NCBI RefSeq assembly: GCF_943736995.1
Contig: NZ_OX031157.1
Span: 806,001 to 870,000, forward strand
Direction: 5' to 3'
Length of the DNA: 64,000 bases
Source of the DNA: Sporosarcina sp. Marseille-Q4943
GTDB taxonomy: Bacteria > Bacillota > Bacilli > Bacillales_A > Planococcaceae
Both the position numbers and the translations under genes were made by a program. The notes beneath the pieces are model-generated. The model saw nothing but the letters and a program-made list of their open reading frames with translations. It had not been told where the DNA came from and searched no databases. Below are positions 43,564-52,700 of this stretch, piece by piece. Position 1 is the first letter of the stretch; every line of letters starts with the position of its first letter.

Positions 43564-43605
43564 TTTCCTGATTATTAGTAATACGTTTCATTTCGTGAAA
43601 AGTTC
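43564..43605 (-). promoter_or_regulatory. Recurring upstream motif, copy c
   Basis: Gene-strand TGAAACGTATTACTAATAAT with GGAACTTTTCACGAAA before it, 71 bases from the next start. The 43.5-43.9 kb stretch otherwise shows no gene. Confidence 0.5.
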
Positions 43606-43907
43606 CTATGTCTTATTCAAGCAACCGCCCAATTAGATAATAAACAAGATATAGTGTTCCATCTATTTCGTAATAAATAAGATCTTTTCACGCCTATTTA
43701 AAGAATAGACACTCTACTTATTCAATACGCGCTCCCGATTGCAGCATTATAGAGCAACTAAATGCATCAACAATCCCCCCCTAGTAATTATCTATGACTC
43801 CCCCCAGGGAAGAAGGTTTGATGAAAGGTCTTTGGAGGTTTACTAAATTTAGGACTGTTAGTAAACTATAATTAGATTTCTAAAAATTTCAACTGGGGGT
43901 AGAAATA

Positions 43908-44372
43908 TTGAATAACGTATTAATCGCCAAGATGAACTCTTCTGATTTTGAAGTTTACTATGAGGACAAATTAATAAGATATGCAGAAGTATTAGAGGAA
44001 AACATTCACGAGGTCGGAGACTCAGGGGAGAGTAGAGCTAAACAACAATTAGCATCTTTGCTGCCTAAAGGGTTTTATACTAATAACCATTGTTTTTATA
44101 ATATCTATTTGAATGATTTAGTCATTGGTTATGTGTGGATGAAATTAGATTCGCAGAAACGAAGTGCTTTTCTATACGAAATTTACATTTTAGAAGATTA
44201 CAGATCTAAGGGGTACGGAAAACAAGTTATGACATTAATTGAGCAAGTTCTAGTTGACGAAGCCATTATTTATTTTAAGTTGCATGTTTTTGGGTCTAAT
44301 CAAAAAGCATTAAAATTCTATGAAGAAATTGAGTTTGAAGTTTTCGGGATAAATATGGTTAAAAACCTTTAA
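43908..44372 (+). CDS. GNAT family N-acetyltransferase
   Basis: 154 residues. Acetyl-CoA motif LEDYRSKGYGKQVMTLIEQV (about residue 100) and LHVFGSNQKALKFYEEIEFE. TTG start, GGGGGT seven bases upstream. Substrate unknown. Confidence 0.9.
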   Translation: MNNVLIAKMNSSDFEVYYEDKLIRYAEVLEENIHEVGDSGESRAKQQLASLLPKGFYTNNHCFYNIYLNDLVIGYVWMKLDSQKRSAFLYEIYILEDYRSKGYGKQVMTLIEQVLVDEAIIYFKLHVFGSNQKALKFYEEIEFEVFGINMVKNL

Positions 44373-44430
44373 TATTAAAAGAAATAATATAGAGAATGCA
44401 AAACGTTGATACTTAAATTGGAAACAAACA

Positions 44431-44586
44431 TAAGCTCTGTGGATTCATATCAACCATTGGTCACTTTCCATATCTGGCAAGAAGGAAATAGCAGACCACC
44501 ATTATCATCAAGATGTACCTCCAGTGAGAGAATCAAAGAGAATAGCAAGTGTTTTTCATTCCGAATCCTTTTTGTCAGCAGTCTAA
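44431..44586 (+). pseudogene. 3' remnant of an unidentified gene
   Basis: 52 open codons with coding character (SISGKKEIADHHYHQDVPPV, SVFHSESFLSAV) ending in TAA directly before a terminator hairpin. No start. Family not recognised. Confidence 0.4.
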
Positions 44587-44607
44587 GAGTAGCATAATGC
44601 TACTCTT
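44585..44607 (+). terminator. Hairpin terminator
   Basis: AAGAGTAGCA paired with TGCTACTCTT, three-base loop, short T run. Confidence 0.65.
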
Positions 44608-44709
44608 TCAAAGCTATATGAAAACGTTAAGAGCAATTTTTTTGGCATACGGCTAAATTCGCATTTAGTGTACTACAGCTGGTCTTGCTGAACTAATTTC
44701 AACTTAGCT

Positions 44710-44840
44710 TCCTGAGTCCTTTTCTTTTGCCTCTGCTACCAAATCAAGATAAGTTTTTTTATCAAGATGAGTGCGTAATTATTTCATTACTGAAAAAGCT
44801 TCAAGGATTTCCTTTGGAGATTGATAGTTAGTGTACTCAT
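44710..44840 (-). pseudogene. 5' remnant of a GNAT gene, paralogue of 15598-16035
   Basis: Starts ATG AGT ACA CTA ACT ATC, then aligns with the first 45 codons of the gene at 15598 ([20 protein letters not shown] region) but has a small deletion, a frameshift and stops. The 3' two thirds are missing. Confidence 0.75.
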
Positions 44841-44993
44841 TGCCAAATTCCCTTTTGTTAATATTTAATTTTCCGTCAATAAGTATTGCAATTATTCAGC
44901 TATACTTCCCTAATATAATAGGCATACTCTAGAAATGCACCAAGTTACAGACTTAACTAATTACTTCATACTTTTACTCAATGGAATGTACTA

Positions 44994-45467
44994 CTACAAT
45001 AACTTCTCCATAATAAGTTCGTCATATGGAAGTTCTTGAAATATGCGTTCTCCCACAATTTCATATCCTTTTTCACTATACATCTTGGGTAAATAGGGAT
45101 GAGTTTTAGCTACCGTTAATCTAATTCTCTTTTCTCCCATCTTTAAAAGTTTACTTTCCCCGTACTTCATTAACTTTGTTGCAATCCCCTTTCCCCTGTG
45201 AGATGGATTCACAGCCAATCTACTTAGCACATAACACTGCCACTCTTCACTGTATTTTAACCGTATAGTACCAATGATGATGTTTGTACGTTTTTCTTTC
45301 CCTATGTATATCATCATGTTGTTGATCCATTCTCTAACTTCTTCGGCCTCAACCTTGGATGCACTAGAAGGAAACCCCAATTTCTCATTTGCCGAGTATG
45401 CGGCATGAAAAATTTTCACTAATTTTTCAGCATCAGTATGTTTTGCCCTTTCAATAACCAGTTCCAT
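44994..45467 (-). CDS. GNAT family N-acetyltransferase
   Basis: 157 residues. LSRLAVNPSHRGKGIATKLM (about residue 83) is the acetyl-CoA loop; LPKMYSEKGYEIVGE closes the fold. ATG at 45467 has GGAGGG five bases upstream. Precedes repeat R27 in gene order and resembles the array's cargo. Confidence 0.9.
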   Translation of the reverse strand: MELVIERAKHTDAEKLVKIFHAAYSANEKLGFPSSASKVEAEEVREWINNMMIYIGKEKRTNIIIGTIRLKYSEEWQCYVLSRLAVNPSHRGKGIATKLMKYGESKLLKMGEKRIRLTVAKTHPYLPKMYSEKGYEIVGERIFQELPYDELIMEKLL

Positions 45468-45493
45468 TTGAACCCTCCAATAATAAATTATCT

Positions 45494-45572
45494 CTTTCAA
45501 ATAACCTGTTCTGTTATTTCAATAAGAAAAAAAGCTTTTACCGCTACTTTAAATAGGGAAATCGTTACTTTA
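45494..45572 (-). repeat. Outlying degenerate array repeat R27 (class i)
   Basis: AATAACCTGTTCTGTTAT right core, AAAAAAAGCTTTTACC middle, decayed left core ATCGTTACTTTACTTA overlapping the hydrolase stop. Confidence 0.7.
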
Positions 45573-46436
45573 CTTATATTTATTCACAATCTCAGAAATT
45601 GATTGAATGACAATGTCCGGTCTATCAATGTGTATAGAATGGGTTGAACCATTGACGAATAGTATCTTATTATCGTTTGAAAGGTTGCCCTGTCTTGTAA
45701 TGAGTTCTTCCCATTTTTCTTCAAAGACCCTTAATTCTTCTTCTGGTAGTCCATCTTGCATCTCCAATCTAATGCTAAACTCTTTATCTCTTCCTAACAC
45801 AATTAGCGGCACATTCAGAGTCGTTTCTATGGACTTAATCATCTCGGCATCTTTTTTCCAATTGCTTATTTCAGAATACATCGCTTTGAATAGAGAAGGT
45901 CTTACTAGAAAATCTAATAATCTTTGTTGAACCTTTTCAGGAATTGATTTTAACTTTTCTGGAATACTAGGGTTTATCAATCTCTTTAACTGCTCTTTTT
46001 CCATCGAGGAATAAGATTTACATTTCTCTAACCAGATTTTATCTGTATCATCATTATTCAATACAGGTAAACTTAACTCATCTAACTCACGTAAATCCTC
46101 CGAAGTGGAATCCACTAACACTAATCCTGCAACCTTTTGAGGATGACTTTTAACAAAGTGTTGTGCACACAATCCCCCATATGAATGACCAACCAAAATA
46201 ATAGGCTCTGTTATTGCAAGAACCAGCAATAAATCAAGTAATTCTTCAACGACAGCCTCTGTGTTACGAGGTTCGTTCCCAATTTCGCTTTCACCGAGTC
46301 CAGGTCTGTGAAACATAAGTACTCTATTTGTTTCACCTATTACCTCTGTAATGTTGTACCATTCATCAAAAGAACAGCCCATCCCTGTGAGTATGATAAC
46401 CGTTTTTCCTTTGTAACCTTTGCTGAGAACTTCCAT
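45570..46436 (-). CDS. Alpha/beta hydrolase
   Basis: 288 residues. LTGMGCSFDEWYNI oxyanion region, VGHSYGGLCAQHFV nucleophile elbow (about residue 82), GLVLVDSTS, and a late catalytic His in NGSTHSIHID. Unknown ester or related substrate. The best ribosome binding site, GGGGGGATAAAT, lies 33-45 bases before the first ATG, in frame with ATT codons, so a rare ATT start giving an extra N-terminal strand is possible. Confidence 0.9.
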   Translation of the reverse strand: MEVLSKGYKGKTVIILTGMGCSFDEWYNITEVIGETNRVLMFHRPGLGESEIGNEPRNTEAVVEELLDLLLVLAITEPIILVGHSYGGLCAQHFVKSHPQKVAGLVLVDSTSEDLRELDELSLPVLNNDDTDKIWLEKCKSYSSMEKEQLKRLINPSIPEKLKSIPEKVQQRLLDFLVRPSLFKAMYSEISNWKKDAEMIKSIETTLNVPLIVLGRDKEFSIRLEMQDGLPEEELRVFEEKWEELITRQGNLSNDNKILFVNGSTHSIHIDRPDIVIQSISEIVNKYK

Positions 46437-46532
46437 TTTCTTTTGTTTTACATTTATTATTGAAATAATATTTATCCCCCCTTTGTATTTCCTTTAAAAG
46501 GACGCCTTAGTTGTTACTTGAAAACCTTTATC

Positions 46533-47012
46533 TTAAATTCCTTCAATATCTCTAAAAATCAAATCTGATGAAATTGGTTTTATTCCAATTTCTCTAGCCC
46601 AGATAGATATTTGACCTATATGGTGTATTTCATGAGTAATAATATGATACAGCACCTTGTCGTAAGTCCATTGCTTATTCTCACCACTTTTCGAAGTAAA
46701 GGTAAATAGTCTTCTTTCATTGCTTTTTTCAAACTTTTTAATAAAACTCTCACTTACTTTTTTCGTTTGGCTAGAATACTCTTTAATTTCACCCAAAGCT
46801 GTTATTGTCTTCATGTTTTTTTGGATAACTGGTGTTTCTTGTAGTTGATTAATCCATATTTGTTCACAATCGATCACATGGAATAAGTTATAAAGTATGC
46901 TTTCCATGCCACCAGTCCGTATCTTAGTAAGCTCTTCGTTAGGAAGACTTTCACACCATTCAATCCATTCGTCTCTAACTTGCCAATTGTATTCAAATAA
47001 TTCATATAACAT
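46533..47012 (-). CDS. DinB superfamily protein
   Basis: 159 residues, four-helix bundle with the metal-binding His triad: FHVIDCEQIWI (about residue 48) and HIITHEIHHIGQISIWA (about 130). Possible thiol-dependent transferase (BshC/YfiT/DinB-like); substrate unknown. AGAGGGGATAAATTTATC upstream. Confidence 0.88.
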   Translation of the reverse strand: MLYELFEYNWQVRDEWIEWCESLPNEELTKIRTGGMESILYNLFHVIDCEQIWINQLQETPVIQKNMKTITALGEIKEYSSQTKKVSESFIKKFEKSNERRLFTFTSKSGENKQWTYDKVLYHIITHEIHHIGQISIWAREIGIKPISSDLIFRDIEGI

Positions 47013-47059
47013 GATAAATTTATCCCCTCTGCTATAAAAAATTAATCGACAGGTATTTA

Positions 47060-47102
47060 GTTTTCCGATTATTAGTAATACGTTTCATTTTATAAAAAGT
47101 TC
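47060..47102 (-). promoter_or_regulatory. Recurring upstream motif, copy d
   Basis: TGAAACGTATTACTAATAAT on the gene strand, 48 bases before the DinB gene; almost identical to copy c. Confidence 0.5.
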
Positions 47103-47247
47103 CAGTGTATCATTGTGTTTAATTGTAAAGTTCCAACATATCTCTATCCTCCCTAAGAGGACAAATGTGCAATGTTTACCATTGCATTATGAATATTATC
47201 GGCCTATAATTTATACATTAATTTATAAATACTCCCATTCACCGATG

Positions 47248-47420
47248 GGATAGAGGTTGCTGCTTATAAGAGTAGGACGGACGAGATTCTCTGAGATTGT
47301 TGACTCCGTTTGAAAGGATAAGTTGCCGAAGTGTGGATAGATCATTGGCTATCCATGCTGGTGATGTTTTCGAATAGGAACATCATTGTCACGTTTTTCA
47401 ACGTGGAGAACTATCTTCGG
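47248..47420 (+). promoter_or_regulatory. Lysine riboswitch (L box)
   Basis: The conserved L-box elements occur in order: GATAGAGGTTGC, AAGAGTAGGAC, TGAAAGG, GCCGAAG, CTGGTGATG, TGTCACG and TGGAGAACTATCTTC, the last pairing back with the first. A terminator follows before a lysine-type permease. In the lysine-bound state transcription should stop. Confidence 0.92.
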
Positions 47421-47440
47421 AAGGATTAACGCATTTATCC

Positions 47441-47475
47441 AACAGCCGTCGATTTTCTTCGATAGCTGTTTTTAT
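47441..47475 (+). terminator. Riboswitch-controlled terminator
   Basis: AACAGC and TCGA pair with TCGA and GCTGTT, followed by TTTATTTT, about 20 bases after the L box. Confidence 0.8.
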
Positions 47476-47527
47476 TTTGGGTTATCTATTTAGATTGAAC
47501 CTTCCGCCATAAAAAGGAGTGGACAAC

Positions 47528-48970
47528 ATGGAGAACACAACTACGAATACACCTCAATTGAAAAGAACATTGAAAGCCCGCCATTTGATGATGATCTCCC
47601 TTGGAGGTTCGATTGGTACCGGGATTTTCTTAGCAAGCGGCGGTGCGATCCATACTGCAGGGCCGGGAGGGGCATTGGCGGCGTATGTCGCTGTCGGAAT
47701 CATGGTTTACTTCCTGATGACGAGCCTTGCGGAGATGGCGGCTTATATGCCTGTGGCGGGGTCATTCAAAGAATATGCCACCCGATTCGTCGATCCGGCA
47801 TTCGGGTTTGCGATCGGCTGGAATTATTGGTACAACTGGGCGATTACGATTGCCGCGGAACTGGCTGCGGTTGTATTGATCATGAAATTCTGGTTTCCGG
47901 AAAGCCCTTCATTCTTATGGAGCGGACTTGCGCTTCTGATCATGTTCGGCTTCAACTATTTGTCCGTCAAAGGTTTTGGCGAAGCCGAATTCTGGTTTTC
48001 ACTCATTAAAGTTGTGACGGTCATCATCTTCATCATTACCGGGTTTATGATGATCTTTGGCATCATGGGCGGTGAAGCGATCGGCTTTACGAACTTCACG
48101 ATTGGCGATGCACCGTTCAACGGAGGGTTCTTTGCCATCCTAGGTATTTTCATGGCGGCAGGCTTTTCATTCCAAGGTACGGAATTGCTTGGCGTGGCTG
48201 CCGGTGAGAGTGAAAATCCGGAAAAGACGATTCCGAAAGCGGTGAACTCTGTATTTTGGCGCATCCTTCTATTCTACATCTTGGCGATTTTCGTCATCGG
48301 AATGATACTTCCGTATACGGATCCACGATTATTGAGTGAGTCGGTTTCTGTCAGTCCGTTCACACTCGTTTTCGAACGAGCTGGATTCGCTTTTGCCGCT
48401 TCTGTCATGAACGCCATCATTTTGACGGCCGTATTATCTGCGGGTAATTCAGGGATGTATGCGTCCACGCGTATGCTTTGGGATTTGGCACGCAGCGGGA
48501 ATGCACCAAGGTTCTTAGGGAAATTGGATAAAAGAGGCGTGCCGGTCAATGCATTGATCGCTACGACATTAGTCGGCTCCCTTGCCTTCCTATCGACTTT
48601 CTTCGGGGACGGTACAGTGTACGTCTGGTTGTTGAATGCCTCAGGGATGGCTGGATTTGTTACATGGCTTGGGATTGCAATCAGTCACTACCGTTTCAGA
48701 AGGGCTTATATTGTGCAAGGCGGTAATCTATCGGATCTTCCTTATCGCGCCAAATGGTTCCCATTCGGTCCTTTGCTGGCCCTAGTCCTTTGTATTTTCA
48801 TCATTGCCGGCCAAAACTTCCAAGCCTTTACGGGCGGTGAAATCGATTGGAACGGGGCACTCGTTTCCTATATCGGTCTCCCCCTCTTCTTGATCGTTTG
48901 GCTGATTTATAAAGTTAAGCACAAAACGAAGTTGATTCCATTGAAGGACTGTGACTTTGGAAATAAATGA
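47528..48970 (+). CDS. lysP: Lysine-specific amino acid permease
   Basis: 480 residues, 12 helices, amino acid-polyamine-organocation superfamily (LKARHLMMISLGGSIGTGIF, SGNSGMYASTRMLW). The upstream lysine riboswitch strongly supports lysine as substrate, with expression turned on in low lysine. ATG at 47528 has AAAGGAG eight bases upstream; a GTG at 47519 is in frame. Confidence 0.9.
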   Translation: MENTTTNTPQLKRTLKARHLMMISLGGSIGTGIFLASGGAIHTAGPGGALAAYVAVGIMVYFLMTSLAEMAAYMPVAGSFKEYATRFVDPAFGFAIGWNYWYNWAITIAAELAAVVLIMKFWFPESPSFLWSGLALLIMFGFNYLSVKGFGEAEFWFSLIKVVTVIIFIITGFMMIFGIMGGEAIGFTNFTIGDAPFNGGFFAILGIFMAAGFSFQGTELLGVAAGESENPEKTIPKAVNSVFWRILLFYILAIFVIGMILPYTDPRLLSESVSVSPFTLVFERAGFAFAASVMNAIILTAVLSAGNSGMYASTRMLWDLARSGNAPRFLGKLDKRGVPVNALIATTLVGSLAFLSTFFGDGTVYVWLLNASGMAGFVTWLGIAISHYRFRRAYIVQGGNLSDLPYRAKWFPFGPLLALVLCIFIIAGQNFQAFTGGEIDWNGALVSYIGLPLFLIVWLIYKVKHKTKLIPLKDCDFGNK

Positions 48971-48980
48971 TGATATGAAA

Positions 48981-49027
48981 AGCAGGCGGATGTGAGGGGT
49001 TTCCTCTCTTCATTCGGCTGTTTTTTA
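48981..49027 (+). terminator. Terminator of the lysine permease gene
   Basis: GATGTGAGGGG pairs imperfectly with CTCTCTTCATTC, then TTTTTTA. Confidence 0.6.
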
Positions 49028-49035
49028 ATGCAAAA

Positions 49036-49075
49036 AATAAGCACGCCCTCTCCAATCAGAGAGAACATGCTTATT
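49036..49075 (-). terminator. Terminator of the LTA synthase gene
   Basis: AATAAGCA and CTCTC pair with GAGAG and TGCTTATT, followed by TTTTTTGC on the minus strand. Confidence 0.85.
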
Positions 49076-49088
49076 CTGCTGCGATATG

Positions 49089-51044
49089 TCATTCATTTGA
49101 TTGTACATCTGCATCTTTCGTGTAGTTGTACTGAGAAGGATCGACAGGAGTATACCCTTTTGGCGTATAAAATCTTAATAAGTCGCCATTCACGACTTTA
49201 TCGGAAAGCTCCAATTTATAATCCACTTCTTTTTTTAAAGCATTGGCACGCTCCATTTGTCGATCATCGAGTGGTAAGCCAGTTTGATTATCATAAAACT
49301 TATCATTAATTGAATCGATCGTCGGGCTGATAAAATCGCCATTTCGAAACGGGACAACTTCATTATGCTCTTCCGAGAATAGATCGGAACCGAATTGAAC
49401 ATAGTTTTTCGTATCAATTCCAAGCAAATGCAACAACGTCGGAAGAAGGTCTGTTTGACCGCCATACGTGTGGTTGATGCCGCCTTTCATTCCAGGAACA
49501 TGTATGAATAAGGGGACGCGCTGCAAGTTCGCACTTTCATAAGGGGTAATGTCTTTCCCCATGATTTGTGCCATCGCTCTTTTATGATTCTCGGAAATAC
49601 CATAATGGTCACCATACAGAACAATGACCGAGTTATCATATAAGCCCATTTCCTTTAATCGAGTGAAGACTTTTTCAATCGCTTCGTCTGTATACCGCGC
49701 AGTTTGGAAATAATCATCCACACTTTTGTCTCCAGTCTGCGCTTTATCGATTGTCACCAACTCTTGATTCATCGCGTACGGATAGTGGTTTGCTACCGTA
49801 ATGAATTTCGCATAGAAAGGCTGCGGCAGTGAACTCAACAGACTTTCAGATTGCTCATAGAACGGTTTATCCAACAATCCGTATTCGGCCATATCGATCG
49901 GTGAACTCGTATCATAATAACTCGCATCGAAGAAATGGTCGAATCCAAATGCTTTATAGATCGTATTTCGATTCCAGAAGCTGCCGTTATTGCCGTGGAA
50001 TACAGCGGATGTATACCCATAATCCTTTAAAATACTTGGGGCGGCTTGGTACGTATTTTGTGCTTTTGTAATAAAAGCAGATCCTTGCGGCAGCCCAAAT
50101 AGGGAGTTCTCCAACATGAATTCCGCATCGGACGTTTTGCCTTGTCCCGTTTGGTGGAAGAAGTTATCGAAATACGCTGTATTCTTATCTTTTGTTAATG
50201 AATTTAAAAAAGGTGTAACTTCTTCTCCGTTCAATTTATAGTTAATCAGGAAGTTTTGGAATGATTCTAGATGCAAATAGATGACGTTCATTCCTTTGGC
50301 TACCCCAAAATAGGTCGGATTCGGTTCCGCGTAAGCAGATTGTGTATAGTTGATCACTTCTGTAAGATCACTGCTATCCGCCAAAGCTCTTTGCGATGAC
50401 GCTGCCGCCGTTTCCACCGAGTCATAAATCGTGTAATTATACAGCCCTAGATATTTCACAATATAGTTTCGATCAAAGCCGCGAGTTAACAGTTGCGGCC
50501 GACTAGCTTCAGCCAGTCCTAGATTGATAATGGAAATGACTAATGCGACAGCAATAATAGCGGTCGCTTTTTTAGATCCTACCCGATTTGTCTCTTTTTG
50601 TACCTTACGTGAAAATCGAAGATACATCATGACGAATACATCCACAAAGAACAAAATATCATAAGGTTTTAGCAAGGACAGAACACTGCCGCCCAAATCC
50701 CCGAAATTCTGCGTTTGCATAAGGGTAGGAATTGTAATGAAATCACTGAAAAACCGATAATAGACGACATTCGCATATAAAAGAATCGACATGAGCGTGT
50801 ACATGACGACGAGCACAGTATATTTTTTCTTTCCTTTAAACAACAAAGAAATTCCTAGAAATAGCAATGCTGAACCGAGCGGATTTAGCAGTAAAAGGAA
50901 TTGTTGAAGAGGTCCTTCCACTCCTAATTCAAATTGTGTGGTTTGAGCGATATATGTTTTCATCCATAACATCAATACAGCTACTGCATATATTCCTAAA
51001 AAGTTGTGTAAAAGAAAAGCTTTGACATTCCATTGTTTTCTCAT
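49089..51044 (-). CDS. Lipoteichoic acid synthase (LtaS family)
   Basis: 651 residues, usual length. Five N-terminal helices (to about 195) then an extracellular sulfatase-fold domain. TGQGKTSDAEFM (about residue 300) holds the nucleophilic Thr; VLYGDHYGISENH (about 475) holds metal ligands. Polymerises glycerol phosphate from phosphatidylglycerol to build lipoteichoic acid at the outer membrane face. Cleavage after the helices may release the domain. ATG preceded by AAGGTTGGTGTTTAC. Confidence 0.93.
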   Translation of the reverse strand: MRKQWNVKAFLLHNFLGIYAVAVLMLWMKTYIAQTTQFELGVEGPLQQFLLLLNPLGSALLFLGISLLFKGKKKYTVLVVMYTLMSILLYANVVYYRFFSDFITIPTLMQTQNFGDLGGSVLSLLKPYDILFFVDVFVMMYLRFSRKVQKETNRVGSKKATAIIAVALVISIINLGLAEASRPQLLTRGFDRNYIVKYLGLYNYTIYDSVETAAASSQRALADSSDLTEVINYTQSAYAEPNPTYFGVAKGMNVIYLHLESFQNFLINYKLNGEEVTPFLNSLTKDKNTAYFDNFFHQTGQGKTSDAEFMLENSLFGLPQGSAFITKAQNTYQAAPSILKDYGYTSAVFHGNNGSFWNRNTIYKAFGFDHFFDASYYDTSSPIDMAEYGLLDKPFYEQSESLLSSLPQPFYAKFITVANHYPYAMNQELVTIDKAQTGDKSVDDYFQTARYTDEAIEKVFTRLKEMGLYDNSVIVLYGDHYGISENHKRAMAQIMGKDITPYESANLQRVPLFIHVPGMKGGINHTYGGQTDLLPTLLHLLGIDTKNYVQFGSDLFSEEHNEVVPFRNGDFISPTIDSINDKFYDNQTGLPLDDRQMERANALKKEVDYKLELSDKVVNGDLLRFYTPKGYTPVDPSQYNYTKDADVQSNE

Positions 51045-51323
51045 GTAAACACCAACCTTTTAATTTTTTTATTTCACTTCTGATCTATGGAAAATGTTAT
51101 TTTAAAGTAACTTTTGTCTATAGCTAAAATATAATACTCCTCTTTAGCTTTTTCGTCAAGTTGATAAGATTTCCAAGATGAATCGAACACACGTCAAAGG
51201 CTCCAATACGTGAGCTTCTACGCGTGTGTTATGTAAGCGTTTTGCGTATCCAATGTATTTTAAGTTAAATGTAAAAAACACCCAGCAATGGGCGTTTTCC
51301 GAAAAGCATCTTACTACTTTTAC

Positions 51324-51351
51324 AGAACTAAAGCATCCGTTTGTTGAACAA
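51324..51351 (-). repeat. Outlying array repeat R29 (left-core fragment)
   Basis: AGAACTAAAGCATCCGTTTG then TTGAAC; a hairpin AACACCCAGCAATGGGCGTT lies 25 bases away (51279). Confidence 0.5.
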
Positions 51352-51393
51352 GCAAGTTACAAATCGCAACTGTCATGCGGTATTATTCCTCTT

Positions 51394-51477
51394 CTATTTA
51401 TCACCAAAATACTTCCAAAGATGATATGTCGACCAGAATAAAACTGCACTTATAATAATGGTTAATAAGTTCAACAA
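51394..51477 (-). CDS. Possible 27-residue membrane peptide
   Basis: TTG TTG AAC at 51477 to TAG, one hydrophobic stretch (LLTIIISAVLFWSTYHLW) and tail KYFGDK. AAGG lies eight bases upstream. It lies between repeat-like sequences as the array's tiny genes do. Weak evidence. Confidence 0.35.
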   Translation of the reverse strand: MLNLLTIIISAVLFWSTYHLWKYFGDK

Positions 51478-51507
51478 AACGGCCTTAAACCTTCCTGGAT
51501 CAACGTT
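51468..51507 (-). repeat. Outlying class iv repeat (degenerate)
   Basis: TTCAACAAAACGGCC and CCTGGATCAACG resemble the class iv hairpin at 51904; it contains the stop of the 51500 gene. Confidence 0.5.
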
Positions 51508-51844
51508 TATGACTAGCCGTAAGTATTATAAATACACCCATAATCGCTATACCGAAGATAAATACCATTAAAGCAATACCGAAAAAGTCAGGTTTAAAGA
51601 GCAAGGCTATAAGAACGATGGGGGAGAATATCATTGTGAAAACTGAAGCGATTTTAATATAGCGAATAACATTTGGAGAAATTTCAGGGTCCCCTTGGTA
51701 CTTCCACCTTCTCCCCAATAATAGAATATCTTCTGGACTGCTATAAGTCCAAATCAAGAATGCATACAGTGGAATCATAAATATTACTGTTAAGAAAATC
51801 TCAGCTGCCGTATTGTTACCTCCAGTGATAATTCCGTTTTCCAA
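51500..51844 (-). CDS. Small three-helix membrane protein
   Basis: 114 residues: helices at about 12-30, 62-80 and 85-105 with a central GRRWKYQGDPEIS loop. No family recognised. TTG start at 51844 has no clear site; an internal start is possible. The TGA stop sits in a repeat-like hairpin. Confidence 0.6.
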   Translation of the reverse strand: MENGIITGGNNTAAEIFLTVIFMIPLYAFLIWTYSSPEDILLLGRRWKYQGDPEISPNVIRYIKIASVFTMIFSPIVLIALLFKPDFFGIALMVFIFGIAIMGVFIILTASHKR

Positions 51845-51903
51845 ATAGTTCTATATATTATACGAATGACAAATTAAACGGTTTCAAATCTGAGGAAACT
51901 CAT

Positions 51904-51958
51904 AAGTTCGACAAAAAAGCGTTAATCCTTTTGGATCAACGCTCCGTTAGTTACTTTA
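51904..51958 (-). repeat. Outlying class iv repeat R30
   Basis: AGCGTTGATCC pairs with GGATTAACGCT around a 4-base loop, with T6 on the gene strand and CTCCGTTAGTTACTTTAG as left core. Confidence 0.7.
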
Positions 51959-52092
51959 GAATGGACAACTCTTTTCTTAGATGCTTCCCGAATAAGATTG
52001 TGTTACCAAAAAATTTAGATATCCCCCCTTTAAATAGACCACTTAATGTTCTTTTTATTGTGGACTTTTTCAACCTTGGTTAGTTTACCAAG

Positions 52093-52527
52093 TTACCTGC
52101 TATCATTATGCAGTTCAAATGACTCTTCAAAGTCATCCCATTTCACATTTACTTTTATCACTTCATCTACACGTATTTTTGCCCCGCCTTTTGAACTTCC
52201 TGAAGACGAAAATGTTCGAGTGGATGGGGGTTCTGTGTACTCCTCAGTAGTTTTCCCATGACCTCTATTAGTTTCATAAGAATATTCAAGTTTTTTTAAA
52301 GAAGACAATTCTTCTATAGAACCTTTATATTTTAAAATAAATTGATAACTATCTTCATTCGAATATGTTCTTTGCCCGTCTTTTTCTCCCCATCTTTCCG
52401 TTCCTTTATAAGAGTATTCAGCTTCCCAATACTTACTTTCTCCACTAAATTTATAATCGTTGTACGTAGTCTTTGAACAAGCTATTAAAAGCGTTATTGC
52501 AATCAAGAAAGTAGTTATTTTCTTCAT
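52093..52527 (-). CDS. Small lipoprotein (cassette-like)
   Basis: 144 residues. Lipobox LLIACS (Cys about 17), then a beta-rich domain with a YKFSGESKYWEAEYSYKGTE block and a Ser/Gly-rich stretch FSSSGSSKGG. Resembles other Bacillus lipoproteins that share the GES.YWE pattern; function unknown. GAGGGAGGGAG upstream. Confidence 0.72.
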   Translation of the reverse strand: MKKITTFLIAITLLIACSKTTYNDYKFSGESKYWEAEYSYKGTERWGEKDGQRTYSNEDSYQFILKYKGSIEELSSLKKLEYSYETNRGHGKTTEEYTEPPSTRTFSSSGSSKGGAKIRVDEVIKVNVKWDDFEESFELHNDSR

Positions 52528-52620
52528 TTAACTCCCTCCCTCGAAAAAACACATTTTAATAATAACTTATTCAACACAGTCGCAAAATAACCCTCTGTCA
52601 CTTCTTGGTGTTTATTGCAC

Positions 52621-52656
52621 GGAAAAAGCTCAGAGTACACACCCTGAGCTTTTTCC
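52621..52656. terminator. Hairpin terminator
   Basis: Perfect 13-base stem GGAAAAAGCTCAG with complement, 10-base loop, downstream of the alcohol dehydrogenase gene. Confidence 0.8.
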
Positions 52657-52700
52657 TTTTATATTGTGTAAAGCATTGGTATTTACACCTTGCGCTTACT

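Noticed and set aside
44406..44597. 63-residue plus-strand ORF
   Set aside because: Another frame over the same DNA is the more protein-like gene remnant and ends right before a terminator; this ORF has no ribosome binding site.
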